A stretch of DNA of 64,000 nt, from positions 372,001 through 436,000 of the forward strand of contig NZ_JAGFPK010000002.1 of assembly GCF_017599385.1 (NCBI RefSeq), read 5' to 3'. How positions within the stretch are numbered: the first letter of the stretch is position 1; each line of letters opens with the position of its first letter. Made by a program: the position numbers and the translations under genes. The stretch is from Ciceribacter sp. L1K22 (GTDB lineage: Bacteria > Pseudomonadota > Alphaproteobacteria > Rhizobiales > Rhizobiaceae). Shown piece after piece: positions 32,320 to 41,750 of this stretch. The notes below the pieces were generated by a model. The model ran no database searches. It was given only the letters and a program-made list of their open reading frames with translations, and was not told where the DNA came from.

Positions 32320-32547
32320 GTGCAGGTACTTGTCCGCGACAACAACGTTGATCAGGCGCTCCGCGCCCTCAAGAAGAAGATGCAGCGCGAAGGCATCTTC
32401 CGTGAAATGAAGATGCGGGACTACTACGAAAAGCCGTCTCAGAAGCGTGCCCGTGAAAAGGCCGAAGCTGTTCGTCGCGTTCGCAAGCTGGCCCGTAAGC
32501 GCGCACAGCGCGAAGGTCTCGTCAGCGCAGGTCGTACCGGCCGTTAA
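32320..32547 (+). CDS. rpsU: 30S ribosomal protein S21
   Basis: A 75-aa, strongly basic ribosomal protein. [20 protein letters not shown] at the start, then [20 protein letters not shown], is the S21 signature, with a Lys/Arg-rich tail. The frame is open upstream to 31966, but the family N-terminus begins exactly at GTG 32320; AAAGGAACGGGA lies 8-19 bases upstream. S21 contacts the anti-Shine-Dalgarno region of 16S rRNA during initiation. It stands alone here between the sox operon and a TPR lipoprotein gene. Confidence 0.95.
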   Translation: MQVLVRDNNVDQALRALKKKMQREGIFREMKMRDYYEKPSQKRAREKAEAVRRVRKLARKRAQREGLVSAGRTGR

Positions 32548-32549
32548 TT

Positions 32550-32569
32550 CGTCGTTTTTTCGACGTTTT
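32550..32569 (+). terminator. Short hairpin terminator after rpsU
   Basis: CGTCG-TTTTTT-CGACG followed by TTTT, starting 3 bases after the stop. The stem is only 5 bp, so strength is uncertain. Confidence 0.45.
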
Positions 32570-32579
32570 CCGATGTTGT

Positions 32580-32612
32580 AAGGGCGGTTGCGACTGTGTC
32601 GCTGCCGCCCTT
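32580..32612. repeat. Stable two-tier inverted repeat between rpsU and the TPR gene
   Basis: Outer arms AAGGGCGG/CCGCCCTT enclose inner arms GCGAC/GTCGC with a TGT loop. No T tract follows on either strand. It could back up rpsU termination or structure the leader of the next gene. Confidence 0.6.
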
Positions 32613-32674
32613 CAAGTATAATGTTCATGTCGGCCCTCGTGGCGGAAAAGACTAGACGGAAAGCGCGCCTGGCA

Positions 32675-33544
32675 ATGGCTCTGATGACGTACCTTCCCCT
32701 CGTGACTTCCCATAGGGCCGCATCGGTCACCGGATTTCGCACCGTGCTTTGCACTGCAGTAATCGCGATCGGTCTGGCAGGCTGCCAGTCCACGCCGTCA
32801 ACGACGGACGTCATCCGCATTGACCGGGCGCAGGGATCCGAGGAAAACATTGCGTCGCTGACAGCCGTCATCAACGCCAATCCGCAGGACCCCGAGGGAT
32901 ATAACGTGCGCGGATCGGCTTATGGCCGCGCCGGAGAGTTCCGCAAGGCGCTTGAGGACTTCAACCGGGCGCTTCAACTCAATCCGCGCTTTTATCAGGC
33001 ATACGCGAACCGCGCCCTCGTCTATCGCAACATGGGCCAGCCGGTCGAAGCGGCAAACGACTACAATTCGGCGCTGAAGCTCAATGCGAACTACGACGTT
33101 GCCTATATCGGCCGTGGCAACATTTATCGCCAGGCTGGACGTATCGACGAGGCGTTCACCGATTTCAACCGGGCAATCCAGCTCGATACGACCGACGGTC
33201 GCGCCTATCATAATCGGGGCCTGATCTTCCAGCTGCGCGGCCAGCACGCCAAGGCGATCGAGGATTTCTCCAAGGCGATTTCGCTCTCTCCGAGCTCGCC
33301 GGAACCCTACAACGGTCGCGGCGTGTCCTATGTCGCATTGAACGACGACGAAAACGCCTTCGCCGATTTCAACCACGCCATCGAGCTCAATCAGCGCCTC
33401 GCTGAATCGTGGGCGAATCAGGCCCTGATCTATGAACGCCGGGGCGACAAAGCGCGTGCGATGAAGTCCTATTCCCATGCGCTGGGCCTCGACCCCAAGT
33501 ATGTCCCGGCACAACAAGGGTTGGCGCGCCTGCGAAGCGCTTAG
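32675..33544 (+). CDS. TPR-repeat lipoprotein (NlpI-like)
   Basis: A 289-aa protein. The hydrophobic stretch TVLCTAVIAIGLAGC is a lipoprotein signal with the lipidated Cys in LAGC, so the mature protein should be membrane-anchored in the periplasm. At least six tetratricopeptide repeats follow (each with a RALVYRNMGQPVEAANDYNSAL-like helix pair and LNP/LDP turns). Such proteins act as scaffolds, often for envelope or divisome partners. The start is uncertain: ATG 32675 or 32684 give sensible signal peptides, and the upstream in-frame ATGs fall in a poorly conserved stretch. A strong terminator follows. Confidence 0.85.
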   Translation: MALMTYLPLVTSHRAASVTGFRTVLCTAVIAIGLAGCQSTPSTTDVIRIDRAQGSEENIASLTAVINANPQDPEGYNVRGSAYGRAGEFRKALEDFNRALQLNPRFYQAYANRALVYRNMGQPVEAANDYNSALKLNANYDVAYIGRGNIYRQAGRIDEAFTDFNRAIQLDTTDGRAYHNRGLIFQLRGQHAKAIEDFSKAISLSPSSPEPYNGRGVSYVALNDDENAFADFNHAIELNQRLAESWANQALIYERRGDKARAMKSYSHALGLDPKYVPAQQGLARLRSA

Positions 33545-33564
33545 TCCGTCCATCTCGCGACACA

Positions 33565-33592
33565 AAAAAGCCGGCGTCACCGCCGGCTTTTT
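33565..33592. terminator. Bidirectional terminator between TPR lipoprotein and coxIV genes
   Basis: An 11-bp perfect stem AAAAAGCCGGC / GCCGGCTTTTT with a 6-base loop. The A and T flanks make it a good terminator in both directions, serving the two convergent genes. Confidence 0.9.
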
Positions 33593-33614
33593 CTTGGCCT
33601 TGACGATGCGGTGA

Positions 33615-33839
33615 TCACCGCATGAAGAAAACGCCGATGATCGACAGCACGATGAAGACGATGATGCCGCCGAAGAAGCCGGCTGCCGTGTAGAAGCCCG
33701 CTGCCATCGCGACGAGAAGTGCGATCAGGATCGCCGTTCCATACTTGGTGCCGGCGATGAAGAAGTCATACGTCTTCTCGTGCTCGGCATAGTTCATCGG
33801 CGCGCCGGTTTCGACGGGGCCCGTGTGGTGTTCGCTCAT
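33615..33839 (-). CDS. aa3-type cytochrome c oxidase subunit IV
   Basis: A 74-aa membrane protein of the small alphaproteobacterial family found in aa3 oxidase. The N-terminal segment NYAEHEKTYDFFIAGTKYG is followed by two hydrophobic segments ending GVFFMR. Three ATGs lie in tandem; I chose the third (33839) because GAGGGAGA sits 6 bases before it and relatives begin MSEHHTG. The main oxidase genes are not in this window, so it is encoded apart from its complex, which is usual for this subunit. Confidence 0.88.
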   Translation of the reverse strand: MSEHHTGPVETGAPMNYAEHEKTYDFFIAGTKYGTAILIALLVAMAAGFYTAAGFFGGIIVFIVLSIIGVFFMR

Positions 33840-34003
33840 CATCATTCTCCCTCGCCATCAGATGACCCGGCCCGGGCTATCTGGAGTTTTCCGGTCGTGA
33901 CGACATCGGTCGCCCCGCAGTGTTTCTGAATTACACAAAGCCGGCGCAGAGCGCAATCGGCTCCTGAGCCAACAGCAACGCCGACGACAGCATCCACATT
34001 GCG

Positions 34004-36301
34004 TTAAGCCACATACGCGCGTCCGCCGCGTCCCTTCTTCCTGGTTCGTTCGAGCAGGTTCGAGATGTCCTCGGCGGATTGCGGGGTAGAATAAACATAG
34101 CCCTGGATGAGGTCGGCGCAGCGATGCTGATTGATGAGGGCCAGTTGCTCCTTCGATTCGACGCCCTCGATCACGATTTTCAGATCGAGCTGGCGCGACA
34201 GATTGACGATACCTTCGAGGAGTTTGAGACGCCGCGAGTCACCCGTGATGTTCCTGACGAAAGACCGGTCGATCTTGACGACGTCAGCAGGCAGCGAATC
34301 GAGGTAGCTCAAACTGGAGAAGCCGGTCCCGAAATCATCGATGGCGATAGTGATGCCCATCGCCCGCAACGCCTCCAGAATAGACCTCGCGGTTGCGAGC
34401 TCCTCGATCAGGCTGGTCTCGGTGATCTCGAGATGGAGGCGGCTTGCCGAAAGGCCCGACCTTGAAAGCGCGTCTCGCACGACTTGGAGGATAGTGTCGG
34501 TTCGAAGATCCTGGACCGAAAGATTGACCGAGACCGCCACATTCTCCGGCCATGCCGCGGCGGCATGACAGGCGGTATCGACGATCAGGTGGGTCACGTG
34601 GGCCGCAATACCCATATCTTCCGCCAAAGGGATGAAGATGTTCGGCGGAATGGAACCCTTCGTTGGATGAATCCAGCGCGCCAAGGCCTCGCAGCAGGCG
34701 ATGCGGCTACCGTCTGGGAGGAACATCGGCTGATAGGCGACAGACAGTGCCCCGTTCTCGATTGCGTCGCGAAGATCGTCCTGAAGTCTCTGGCGCTCGA
34801 CATAGCGGGCATCCATTTCCTCCGCGAAAAAGGTCAGCCGGCCCCCTCCCCGAGACTTCGATTCGAAGAGAGCAAGATCAAGCTTGATCTGCCACTCCTC
34901 CATGGAGGCAACGGCGGGATCGACGGCCATGCACCCCGCGCTGAACGATACGCGGAAACTCATGCCGTCGAGCTCGTAGGTACCGCAGAGGTCGGCGTGG
35001 ATGCGTCTGAGCCGCTCGATTAGGCTATCGAGCCCGTCGCGGTTCGTTCCAAAGACGATGAACTGGTCCCCAACCAGGTGACCGACAACCTCGCCGTGGG
35101 CGAGCTGTTGCAGCCGTTGTCCGATTGCGACCAGCAGGCGGTCACCGGCCGTATAGCCTTTGGTATCGTTGACATGTCGGAAACCGTCGACGTCCAGCAG
35201 CAGCAGCGCTGCGGCGGCGATGTCCTCCTGTTCAGACACGCGCTCTGCGACCAGTTCCGCGAAATGATTGCGCTGCGGCAGGCCGGTCAGGCTGTCATAC
35301 CTGACCATGTGCAGTATCTTGCGCTCCGCCGACGCTCGCGCGGTGACATCCTCGAAGATCAGAACCACGCCACCTTCGGGACGACGGCTGGCGGAAAACT
35401 CCAGCACGAGATCATCGGAGAAGGTCATGACGGCTCTCGAGAGCGAGCCGTCCATCAGTTGCGTCAGCTGTCTCTGGATCATGCCGGGCAGCGATCCGCC
35501 AACAACGGTATGTCGGACGCCGTATCGCAAAGCCACATCCAGGTCATATCCTTTCAGCCGGTTCCGCTCGCCAAGATGCAGCAGCTCGCAAGCCTTGCGA
35601 TTGATCACCTGAATACGGTTTTCGGTATCGAGCATGATAAGACCATGGGTCATGTTGTTGAGCGCCGTATCGAAACGGTCGGCAATCGTCTTCATGTCCC
35701 GGGATGCCACGACATTCTCGTGCAGGAACTCGCGCAAGCTCTTGGCCATAGCCTCCGTCGTCAGCATGAAAGGTATGAGCATTGCCGAGAGCACCGCTTT
35801 GTATGGATCGTTCGCGAGGAACGCGCCCACGATGATCGGTGCACAGCAGGCGAAAGTCTGCAGGTTGACGGCAAGTCGTGAACCATAATTCCGCCCGACA
35901 ATCGAAACCATAGAGGCCATGGCAACAGCAACAGACGCGAGCTCGACGAAGGTATCTTCGTAGACGAGGATGGAATAGCCGCATCCGATGCCCAGGACCG
36001 CCGCGGTCGACGCAGCTCCGATCACGTAACGGATCTCCCAGCGGCGTATATCCGCGACCGTCAGCGTCGATTTGTCCGCTCTCGCGAACCGCCGGAACAA
36101 CAAGATCCGGCTGGCGAAAACGACCATGAACGCGAGAGAAACAAGGAGATAGATCGGGTCGCCCGTTTTGTGGAAGACGACCGCATAGGCCAGGATATGG
36201 ACGACCATGCCCTTCAACAACGTACTGCTGTTGTCGAACAACGAACTGACGAGAGAGAGCTGAACCTCTTTCGGCGTCTCGATCGTGTTGCGAACCTTCA
36301 T
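34004..36301 (-). CDS. Membrane GGDEF-EAL protein, probably a c-di-GMP phosphodiesterase
   Basis: A 765-aa protein. The N-terminal ~195 residues hold several membrane helices (MASMVSIVGRNYG nearby). A PAS-like segment follows (TALNNMTHGLIMLDTENRIQ). The GGDEF domain has LVGDQF near residue 410 in place of GGDEF, so cyclase activity is probably lost. The EAL domain from about residue 505 keeps EALARW (near 537), VSVNLSVQDL, LEITETSLI, IDDFGTGFSSL and VIEGVES, so phosphodiesterase activity is expected. It is a single gene; the degenerate GGDEF may bind GTP to activate the EAL domain. The signal is unknown. Confidence 0.92.
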   Translation of the reverse strand: MKVRNTIETPKEVQLSLVSSLFDNSSTLLKGMVVHILAYAVVFHKTGDPIYLLVSLAFMVVFASRILLFRRFARADKSTLTVADIRRWEIRYVIGAASTAAVLGIGCGYSILVYEDTFVELASVAVAMASMVSIVGRNYGSRLAVNLQTFACCAPIIVGAFLANDPYKAVLSAMLIPFMLTTEAMAKSLREFLHENVVASRDMKTIADRFDTALNNMTHGLIMLDTENRIQVINRKACELLHLGERNRLKGYDLDVALRYGVRHTVVGGSLPGMIQRQLTQLMDGSLSRAVMTFSDDLVLEFSASRRPEGGVVLIFEDVTARASAERKILHMVRYDSLTGLPQRNHFAELVAERVSEQEDIAAAALLLLDVDGFRHVNDTKGYTAGDRLLVAIGQRLQQLAHGEVVGHLVGDQFIVFGTNRDGLDSLIERLRRIHADLCGTYELDGMSFRVSFSAGCMAVDPAVASMEEWQIKLDLALFESKSRGGGRLTFFAEEMDARYVERQRLQDDLRDAIENGALSVAYQPMFLPDGSRIACCEALARWIHPTKGSIPPNIFIPLAEDMGIAAHVTHLIVDTACHAAAAWPENVAVSVNLSVQDLRTDTILQVVRDALSRSGLSASRLHLEITETSLIEELATARSILEALRAMGITIAIDDFGTGFSSLSYLDSLPADVVKIDRSFVRNITGDSRRLKLLEGIVNLSRQLDLKIVIEGVESKEQLALINQHRCADLIQGYVYSTPQSAEDISNLLERTRKKGRGGRAYVA

Positions 36302-36612
36302 AGCGTGGTCTCCCGATCACCCTGTCGATTAGACCAAACGCTTTAAGGTCGGCTTTCCAGCGTCGTGAGATTTTTAACGATCCTGCTGATCCACCGCCCA
36401 CGAGGCCAAATCATGTCGTGTTCTGGAGCAACCCCCACAGCAACGGAGCACACACCGACGTCGTTGGCACACGATGGCATCCAGACGCGCTGCTGGTTCA
36501 GGGCGAGACATATTTGACGAAAGACAAATGTAGCCCGAAAGACGGAGACCCGTTTGGTTGCAAGGCGTTTGGCCTTGCTCTATGGACAAAGGGGTGCGTC
36601 AGGGAGAAAACA
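36302..36612. other. Divergent intergenic region between GGDEF-EAL gene and TRAP operon
   Basis: It holds the promoters of two divergent units. An in-frame extension of the small TRAP permease reaches 36418 but gives a hydrophilic sequence unlike the family. No clear sigma-54 or dyad signal: a TGGCAC element near 36456 has the wrong spacing to a downstream GC. Confidence 0.5.
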
Positions 36613-37164
36613 ATGCGGGCTTTATTGCTGCTGAGCCGGGTGATTGATGCAATCAACGGCGCAATAGGCAGGTGGGTATCTTGGCTGCTTTTGGCTGCCG
36701 TTCTCATCAGTGCCGGAAATGCGATCATCAGAAAAATGTTCGACATGTCGTCAAACGCGTTTCTGGAGCTGCAGTGGTACCTGTTCGGCACTGTCTTCAT
36801 GCTTGCTTCCGCCTATACGCTGCTGAAGAACGAGCACATCCGGATCGATATCCTCTCGAACAACTGGTCCAGGAGGACGCGAAACTGGATCGACCTGGTG
36901 CTCCATATCATCTTTCTGGTCCCCTTCTCCTTTCTCATGGCATGGCTTGCATGGCCGTGGTTCTGGAATTCCTACAATATCGGTGAGATTTCCTCGAGCG
37001 CTGGTGGCTTGATCGTCTGGCCCGCCAAGGCAGCGGTCTTGGTCGGATTCCTGCTCCTGAGCGCCCAGGCGGTTTCGGAGATCATCAAGCGCGCAGCGGT
37101 GCTTGCCGGCGTGCTGGACGAAGACGCCGCAGACAAAAGCGCAGCCGAAACGGCGGGGCAGTGA
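36613..37164 (+). CDS. TRAP transporter small permease (DctQ-type)
   Basis: A 183-aa inner-membrane protein with four hydrophobic helices (WVSWLLLAAVLISAGNAI, WYLFGTVFMLASAYTLL, IIFLVPFSFLMAWLAWPW, AVLVGFLLLSAQAVSEI). EHIRIDILSNNWSRRTRNWID between helices 2 and 3 is the DctQ signature. ATG 36613, after AGGGAGAA, fits the family better than the upstream start. The large permease follows after 1 base. The binding protein gene is not in this operon but faces it from downstream. Confidence 0.92.
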   Translation: MRALLLLSRVIDAINGAIGRWVSWLLLAAVLISAGNAIIRKMFDMSSNAFLELQWYLFGTVFMLASAYTLLKNEHIRIDILSNNWSRRTRNWIDLVLHIIFLVPFSFLMAWLAWPWFWNSYNIGEISSSAGGLIVWPAKAAVLVGFLLLSAQAVSEIIKRAAVLAGVLDEDAADKSAAETAGQ

Positions 37165-37165
37165 C

Positions 37166-38998
37166 ATGATCGATTTCATTGCCCATAACCTCGCACCCAT
37201 CATGTTCACAACCGTGATGCTGATGCTTCTGCTCGGCTATCCGGTGGCTTTCACGCTCGCGGCGGGCGGTCTCATCTACTTCGCTCTCGGCGTGGAACTG
37301 TCGACGATCTCCCCGGAGATCCGGCTCTTCTGGCCGCTGTTGCAGTCGCATCCGGATCGCATCTACGGCATCATGTACAATGATACCCTGTTGGCGATCC
37401 CCTTCTTCACGCTTATGGGACTAATCCTGGAGCGCTCCCGTATGGCGGAGGATCTGCTCGACACGGTCGGCCAGCTTTTCGGCCCGATCCGCGGCGGCCT
37501 TGCCTATGCGGTCATCCTGGTGGGTGCGCTGCTCGGTGCCACGACCGGCGTGGTCGCGGCATCGGTGATGGCAATGGGCCTTATTTCCCTGCCCATCATG
37601 CTGCGGTACCACTACAACAAGCCGCTCGTATCGGGAACGATCGCCGCGTCTGGCACACTGGCACAGATCGTTCCGCCGTCGCTCGTCCTGATCGTGATGG
37701 CCGACCAGCTGGGACGTTCGGTCGGCGACATGTATGTCGGCGCGCTTTATCCGGCGATCATGATCGTCTTCGCTTACTGCGCCTATATCTTTGCCGTCAC
37801 GATGGTGAAGCCGCATTGGGCACCGGCCCTGCCGCTGGAGGCTCGGACACTCGGTGGCGGGGTGACATCGCTTATCGTCATGCTGCTCATCGCGATCGGC
37901 CTCTATTTCCTCGGCCACGACGTGCTTTTCACCGGTATAGAAAGCCCCGAGTGGCAGCTCGTCGCTGCGTTGGCCTTTGCAGTTCTCACTGTCTATGTCG
38001 TCGCCATCGCCAACCGCACACTCAATCTCAATCTCATTTCCCGCCTGACCCAGCAGGTGATCATCGTTCTCATTCCGCCTTTGGCTCTGATTTTTCTGGT
38101 GCTCGGCACAATCTTCCTCGGCATCGCGACACCCACGGAAGGCGGCGCCATGGGCGCGGCTGGTGCCATCGTGCTGGCGGCCGCCAAGGGGCGACTGTCG
38201 ATGGCCGTGATGAAGAACGCGCTCGACGCGACCACCAAGCTCTCCGCCTTCGTGATGATGATCCTGATCGGCGCCCGCGTTTTCGGCCTGACGTTCTATG
38301 GCATCAACGGCAATGTGTGGATCGAGGAACTGCTGACGGCGCTGCCGGGCGGTGAGTACGGCTTCCTGATCGTTGTCACGATCATCGTCTTTATCCTCGG
38401 TTGCTTCCTGGATTTCTTCGAGATCGCTTTCGTCATGGTTCCGCTTCTCGCGCCGGTGGCCGACAAGCTCGGGATCGATCTGGTCTGGTTCGGAGTGATC
38501 CTCGGCATCAACCTGCAGACCTCGTTCCTCACACCGCCGTTTGGTTTTTCCCTGTTCTACCTGCGCTCCGTGGCCCCACCCTCCGCCTGGAAGGACAAGG
38601 TGACCGGCCGCATGATGGATGGCGTCAGAACGATCGATATCTACAAGGGCGTTTTCCCTTTCATCATAATCCAGTTCATCATGATTCTGGTTGTGATCGC
38701 CTTCCCGGACCTCGTCTTGCGGTACAAGGGCGACGCGCCGACCGTCGATCCGAACGATGTGCAGATCGAAATCCCGGGCTTCGGACAAGGCAACGGAATG
38801 TCATTGCCGCCTCTCGGCTCAGATGGCGCCGGAGGAGCGCCGGCCTTCGGCTTGCCCCCCCTTGGCTCGGAGGGTGGCAACGGCCAACAGGCGCCCGCCA
38901 TAGGCCTGCCGCCGCTCGATCTCGGAGGTCCTGCCCCTGCGCCAGCAACTCCGGCGGCGCCCGCTCTCGACCTCAGCCAGCCACCCGTTATCCAGTAG
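37166..38998 (+). CDS. TRAP transporter large permease (DctM-type) with unusual proline-rich tail
   Basis: A 610-aa membrane protein with about a dozen hydrophobic helices that forms the sodium-driven carboxylate channel. Family blocks are LLLGYPVAFTLAAGG, AIPFFTLMGLILERSRM, LGATTGVVAASVMAMG, TPTEGGAMGA and LGCFLDFFEIAFVMVPLLAP. It exceeds the ~430 aa of simple DctM, as in TakP-like systems. The last ~70 residues are a soluble tail with repeated LPPLGS/LPPLDL units rich in Pro, Gly and Ala; this is not part of the DctM fold. Its partners are DctQ upstream and probably the DctP convergent at 39123-40229. Confidence 0.92.
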   Translation: MIDFIAHNLAPIMFTTVMLMLLLGYPVAFTLAAGGLIYFALGVELSTISPEIRLFWPLLQSHPDRIYGIMYNDTLLAIPFFTLMGLILERSRMAEDLLDTVGQLFGPIRGGLAYAVILVGALLGATTGVVAASVMAMGLISLPIMLRYHYNKPLVSGTIAASGTLAQIVPPSLVLIVMADQLGRSVGDMYVGALYPAIMIVFAYCAYIFAVTMVKPHWAPALPLEARTLGGGVTSLIVMLLIAIGLYFLGHDVLFTGIESPEWQLVAALAFAVLTVYVVAIANRTLNLNLISRLTQQVIIVLIPPLALIFLVLGTIFLGIATPTEGGAMGAAGAIVLAAAKGRLSMAVMKNALDATTKLSAFVMMILIGARVFGLTFYGINGNVWIEELLTALPGGEYGFLIVVTIIVFILGCFLDFFEIAFVMVPLLAPVADKLGIDLVWFGVILGINLQTSFLTPPFGFSLFYLRSVAPPSAWKDKVTGRMMDGVRTIDIYKGVFPFIIIQFIMILVVIAFPDLVLRYKGDAPTVDPNDVQIEIPGFGQGNGMSLPPLGSDGAGGAPAFGLPPLGSEGGNGQQAPAIGLPPLDLGGPAPAPATPAAPALDLSQPPVIQ

Positions 38999-39026
38999 CT
39001 GGCACAGATGATGTCCGACCTGAAGG

Positions 39027-39050
39027 ACGGCGCCATCGAGCGCCGTTTTT
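39027..39050 (+). terminator. Terminator of the TRAP permease operon
   Basis: Stem ACGGCGC / GCGCCGT (7 bp), loop CATCGA, followed by a run of five T. Confidence 0.85.
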
Positions 39051-39070
39051 CTTGACTGCCGTCGCGGGAC

Positions 39071-39097
39071 AAAAAAGGCCCGCGCGATGCGCGGGCC
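39071..39097 (-). terminator. Terminator of the TRAP binding-protein gene
   Basis: A 9-bp perfect stem GGCCCGCGC / GCGCGGGCC with a 3-base loop. Read on the minus strand it ends in six T. It lies 26 bases past the gene's stop and separates it from the convergent permease operon. Confidence 0.9.
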
Positions 39098-39122
39098 CCG
39101 AAGTCTTCGAACGGTGGAACCG

Positions 39123-40232
<1,110 letters not shown>

Positions 40233-40303
40233 TTAAACCTCCCATCATGGTTACCCCTGCCTCTCTTCGAAAGACCAAGGGAGTAAAACGAGATAACCAT
40301 GCC

Positions 40304-40328
40304 GTTCAAAGCGTTTCAAGCTTTGAAC
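40304..40328. promoter_or_regulatory. Perfect 9-bp inverted repeat, candidate operator
   Basis: Arms GTTCAAAGC and GCTTTGAAC are separated by GTTTCAA. It lies between the divergent TRAP binding protein and amidotransferase genes, 75 bp before the first and 151 bp before the second. Size and position suit a dimeric regulator. No T tract follows on either strand. Confidence 0.5.
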
Positions 40329-40478
40329 CAGACGACTTTCGACTAAAGAACGGTGTCCTCGAACAACTGGCTTTGCCATCCGCCAAGTGGGGCACCAGCG
40401 GGCAAGGCCAAACGAATTTCGTTGACTTGGGCTCGCGGATGGAATGAGAAAAGACATCGTCCCCAATCGGAGCCATCT

Positions 40479-41237
40479 ATGTCCAAACCGATTATCGCAG
40501 TACCAGCCGACATTCGCGAATTCGATGGCACGACATGGCACGCGGCACAGAACCAGTATGTGAAGGCGGCGCTTAAGGTCGCGGACGTGATGAGCTTCAT
40601 CATTCCGGCTTTCGTCGAGGGGAATGACGCGGACGCGATTCTCGATCGCGTCGATGGGCTTCTGGTGTCCGGTTCAGCGACAAATGTCCACCCGACGCTC
40701 TATGGTGCCGAAGCATCTGAAAAAGATGGGCCCTTTGATCCCGCCCGCGATGCGACCACGTTCCCCCTGATCCGGCGCGCGCTCGAGAGAGGCATTCCGC
40801 TGCTGGCGATATGTCGTGGCATTCAGGAGTTGAATGTCGCGCTCGGGGGTACGCTCGCAACCGAAATCCAGGAGCAGCCGGGCGTCTGGGACCATCGCAA
40901 ACCTGCGGATGTCGATCGCGACACGGCCTTCTCCATTCGTCAGGACGTTATCATCGCAGAGGGCTCATGCATCGCGCGTTATCTCGGCACGGGAAGGGTC
41001 GCGGTCAATTCGCTCCACCGCCAGGCGATTTCCAAAACGGCGCCAGGCCTGCAGGTCGAAGCGATCGCAGACGACGGCACGATCGAGGCCGTGTCGGTTA
41101 TCAATGCCAAGGGCTTCGCGATTGGCGTGCAATGGCATCCGGAATACTGGGCGGAAACCGACCGTCCGTCCCGCTCCCTGTTCCAGGCATTCGGGGATGC
41201 CGTGCGCGACTATGCCGGAATGCGGGCAGCGGCCTGA
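40479..41237 (+). CDS. Class I glutamine amidotransferase-like hydrolase (gamma-glutamyl-GABA hydrolase/PuuD family)
   Basis: A 252-aa peptidase C26-type enzyme. The nucleophile Cys sits in LLAICRGIQELNVALGG (the family's nucleophile elbow). VNSLHRQ and GVQWHPEY supply the catalytic His and Glu. Relatives hydrolyse gamma-glutamyl-gamma-aminobutyrate in putrescine degradation or act on related gamma-glutamyl amides. The frame is open upstream, but MSKPIIAVPADIREF at ATG 40479 is the family start. No other puu genes are adjacent, so the substrate is open. Confidence 0.88.
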   Translation: MSKPIIAVPADIREFDGTTWHAAQNQYVKAALKVADVMSFIIPAFVEGNDADAILDRVDGLLVSGSATNVHPTLYGAEASEKDGPFDPARDATTFPLIRRALERGIPLLAICRGIQELNVALGGTLATEIQEQPGVWDHRKPADVDRDTAFSIRQDVIIAEGSCIARYLGTGRVAVNSLHRQAISKTAPGLQVEAIADDGTIEAVSVINAKGFAIGVQWHPEYWAETDRPSRSLFQAFGDAVRDYAGMRAAA

Positions 41238-41240
41238 AAG

Positions 41241-41681
41241 TCAGGGCAACAGGAGCCAGGCCAGACTGGCTCCGTCGGTATCCAGGGACTCGTAGCTGAA
41301 GCCGTGCCCACGACCGAGCGTCAGCACCACTTCGCCGTTACCGTTTGACAACGTCACCGTTCCGTCGCCGTTCTCGATCCAGTTCGCGGCCTGAACGAGG
41401 CCGGGCCACACGGCGCTGCAATCCTGTCCGGCCTCGAAGCTGCGGCTGCGGCTGGTCAATGCGCCGCCCCGATCGACCAGACACACCGTCATATCGCTCA
41501 GGTTGGTTACCGAAAACCGCGCTGGCGGTGATGCCAGCCCGGCGGTCAGTTGCGGTGGAATCGAGGCCGAGACGAAATCATCCGGCCAATCCTGGCGCTG
41601 AGAGAGAAACGGAAGCGTCACGACGGCTGCCAGCCCCGCTCCCGAAATCGAGCTCAAAGCAACGACACCACGAAGTCCCAT
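41241..41681 (-). CDS. AprI/Inh-like protease inhibitor-family protein
   Basis: A 146-aa protein with an N-terminal hydrophobic signal or anchor (RGVVALSSISGAGLAAVVTLPF). The C-terminal ~100 residues resemble the small AprI/Inh/Omp19 beta-barrel: PPARFSVTNLSDMTVCLVD, a second Cys in EAGQDCSAVWP, then WIENGDGTVTLSNGNGEVVLTLG. The two cysteines probably form the family's disulphide. ATG 41681 was chosen over 41705 because AGGGGG lies 7 bases upstream. Such proteins inhibit secreted metalloproteases or stabilise the envelope; no protease gene is nearby. Assignment is by pattern only. Confidence 0.65.
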   Translation of the reverse strand: MGLRGVVALSSISGAGLAAVVTLPFLSQRQDWPDDFVSASIPPQLTAGLASPPARFSVTNLSDMTVCLVDRGGALTSRSRSFEAGQDCSAVWPGLVQAANWIENGDGTVTLSNGNGEVVLTLGRGHGFSYESLDTDGASLAWLLLP

Positions 41682-41750
41682 GAATGCCCCCTGCCCATCG
41701 TCCATGAAGCAGAGTGTGCGCTCCGGAACTTGCCGAAAACTGGAGGATGG

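Noticed and set aside
36450-36475. Possible sigma-54 promoter before the TRAP operon
   Set aside because: TGGCAC is present, but the downstream GC lies 9 rather than 10 bases after the GG, and the -12 TTGC element is missing.
37421-38788. A 455-codon frame opposite the TRAP large permease
   Set aside because: Extreme Asp/His/Glu composition is the mirror of a membrane protein sequence; no domain is recognised.
41252-41273. Inverted repeat GGAGCCAG/CTGGCTCC after the amidotransferase gene
   Set aside because: It lies inside the C-terminal codons of the convergent AprI-like gene and no T tract follows, so I do not call it a terminator.
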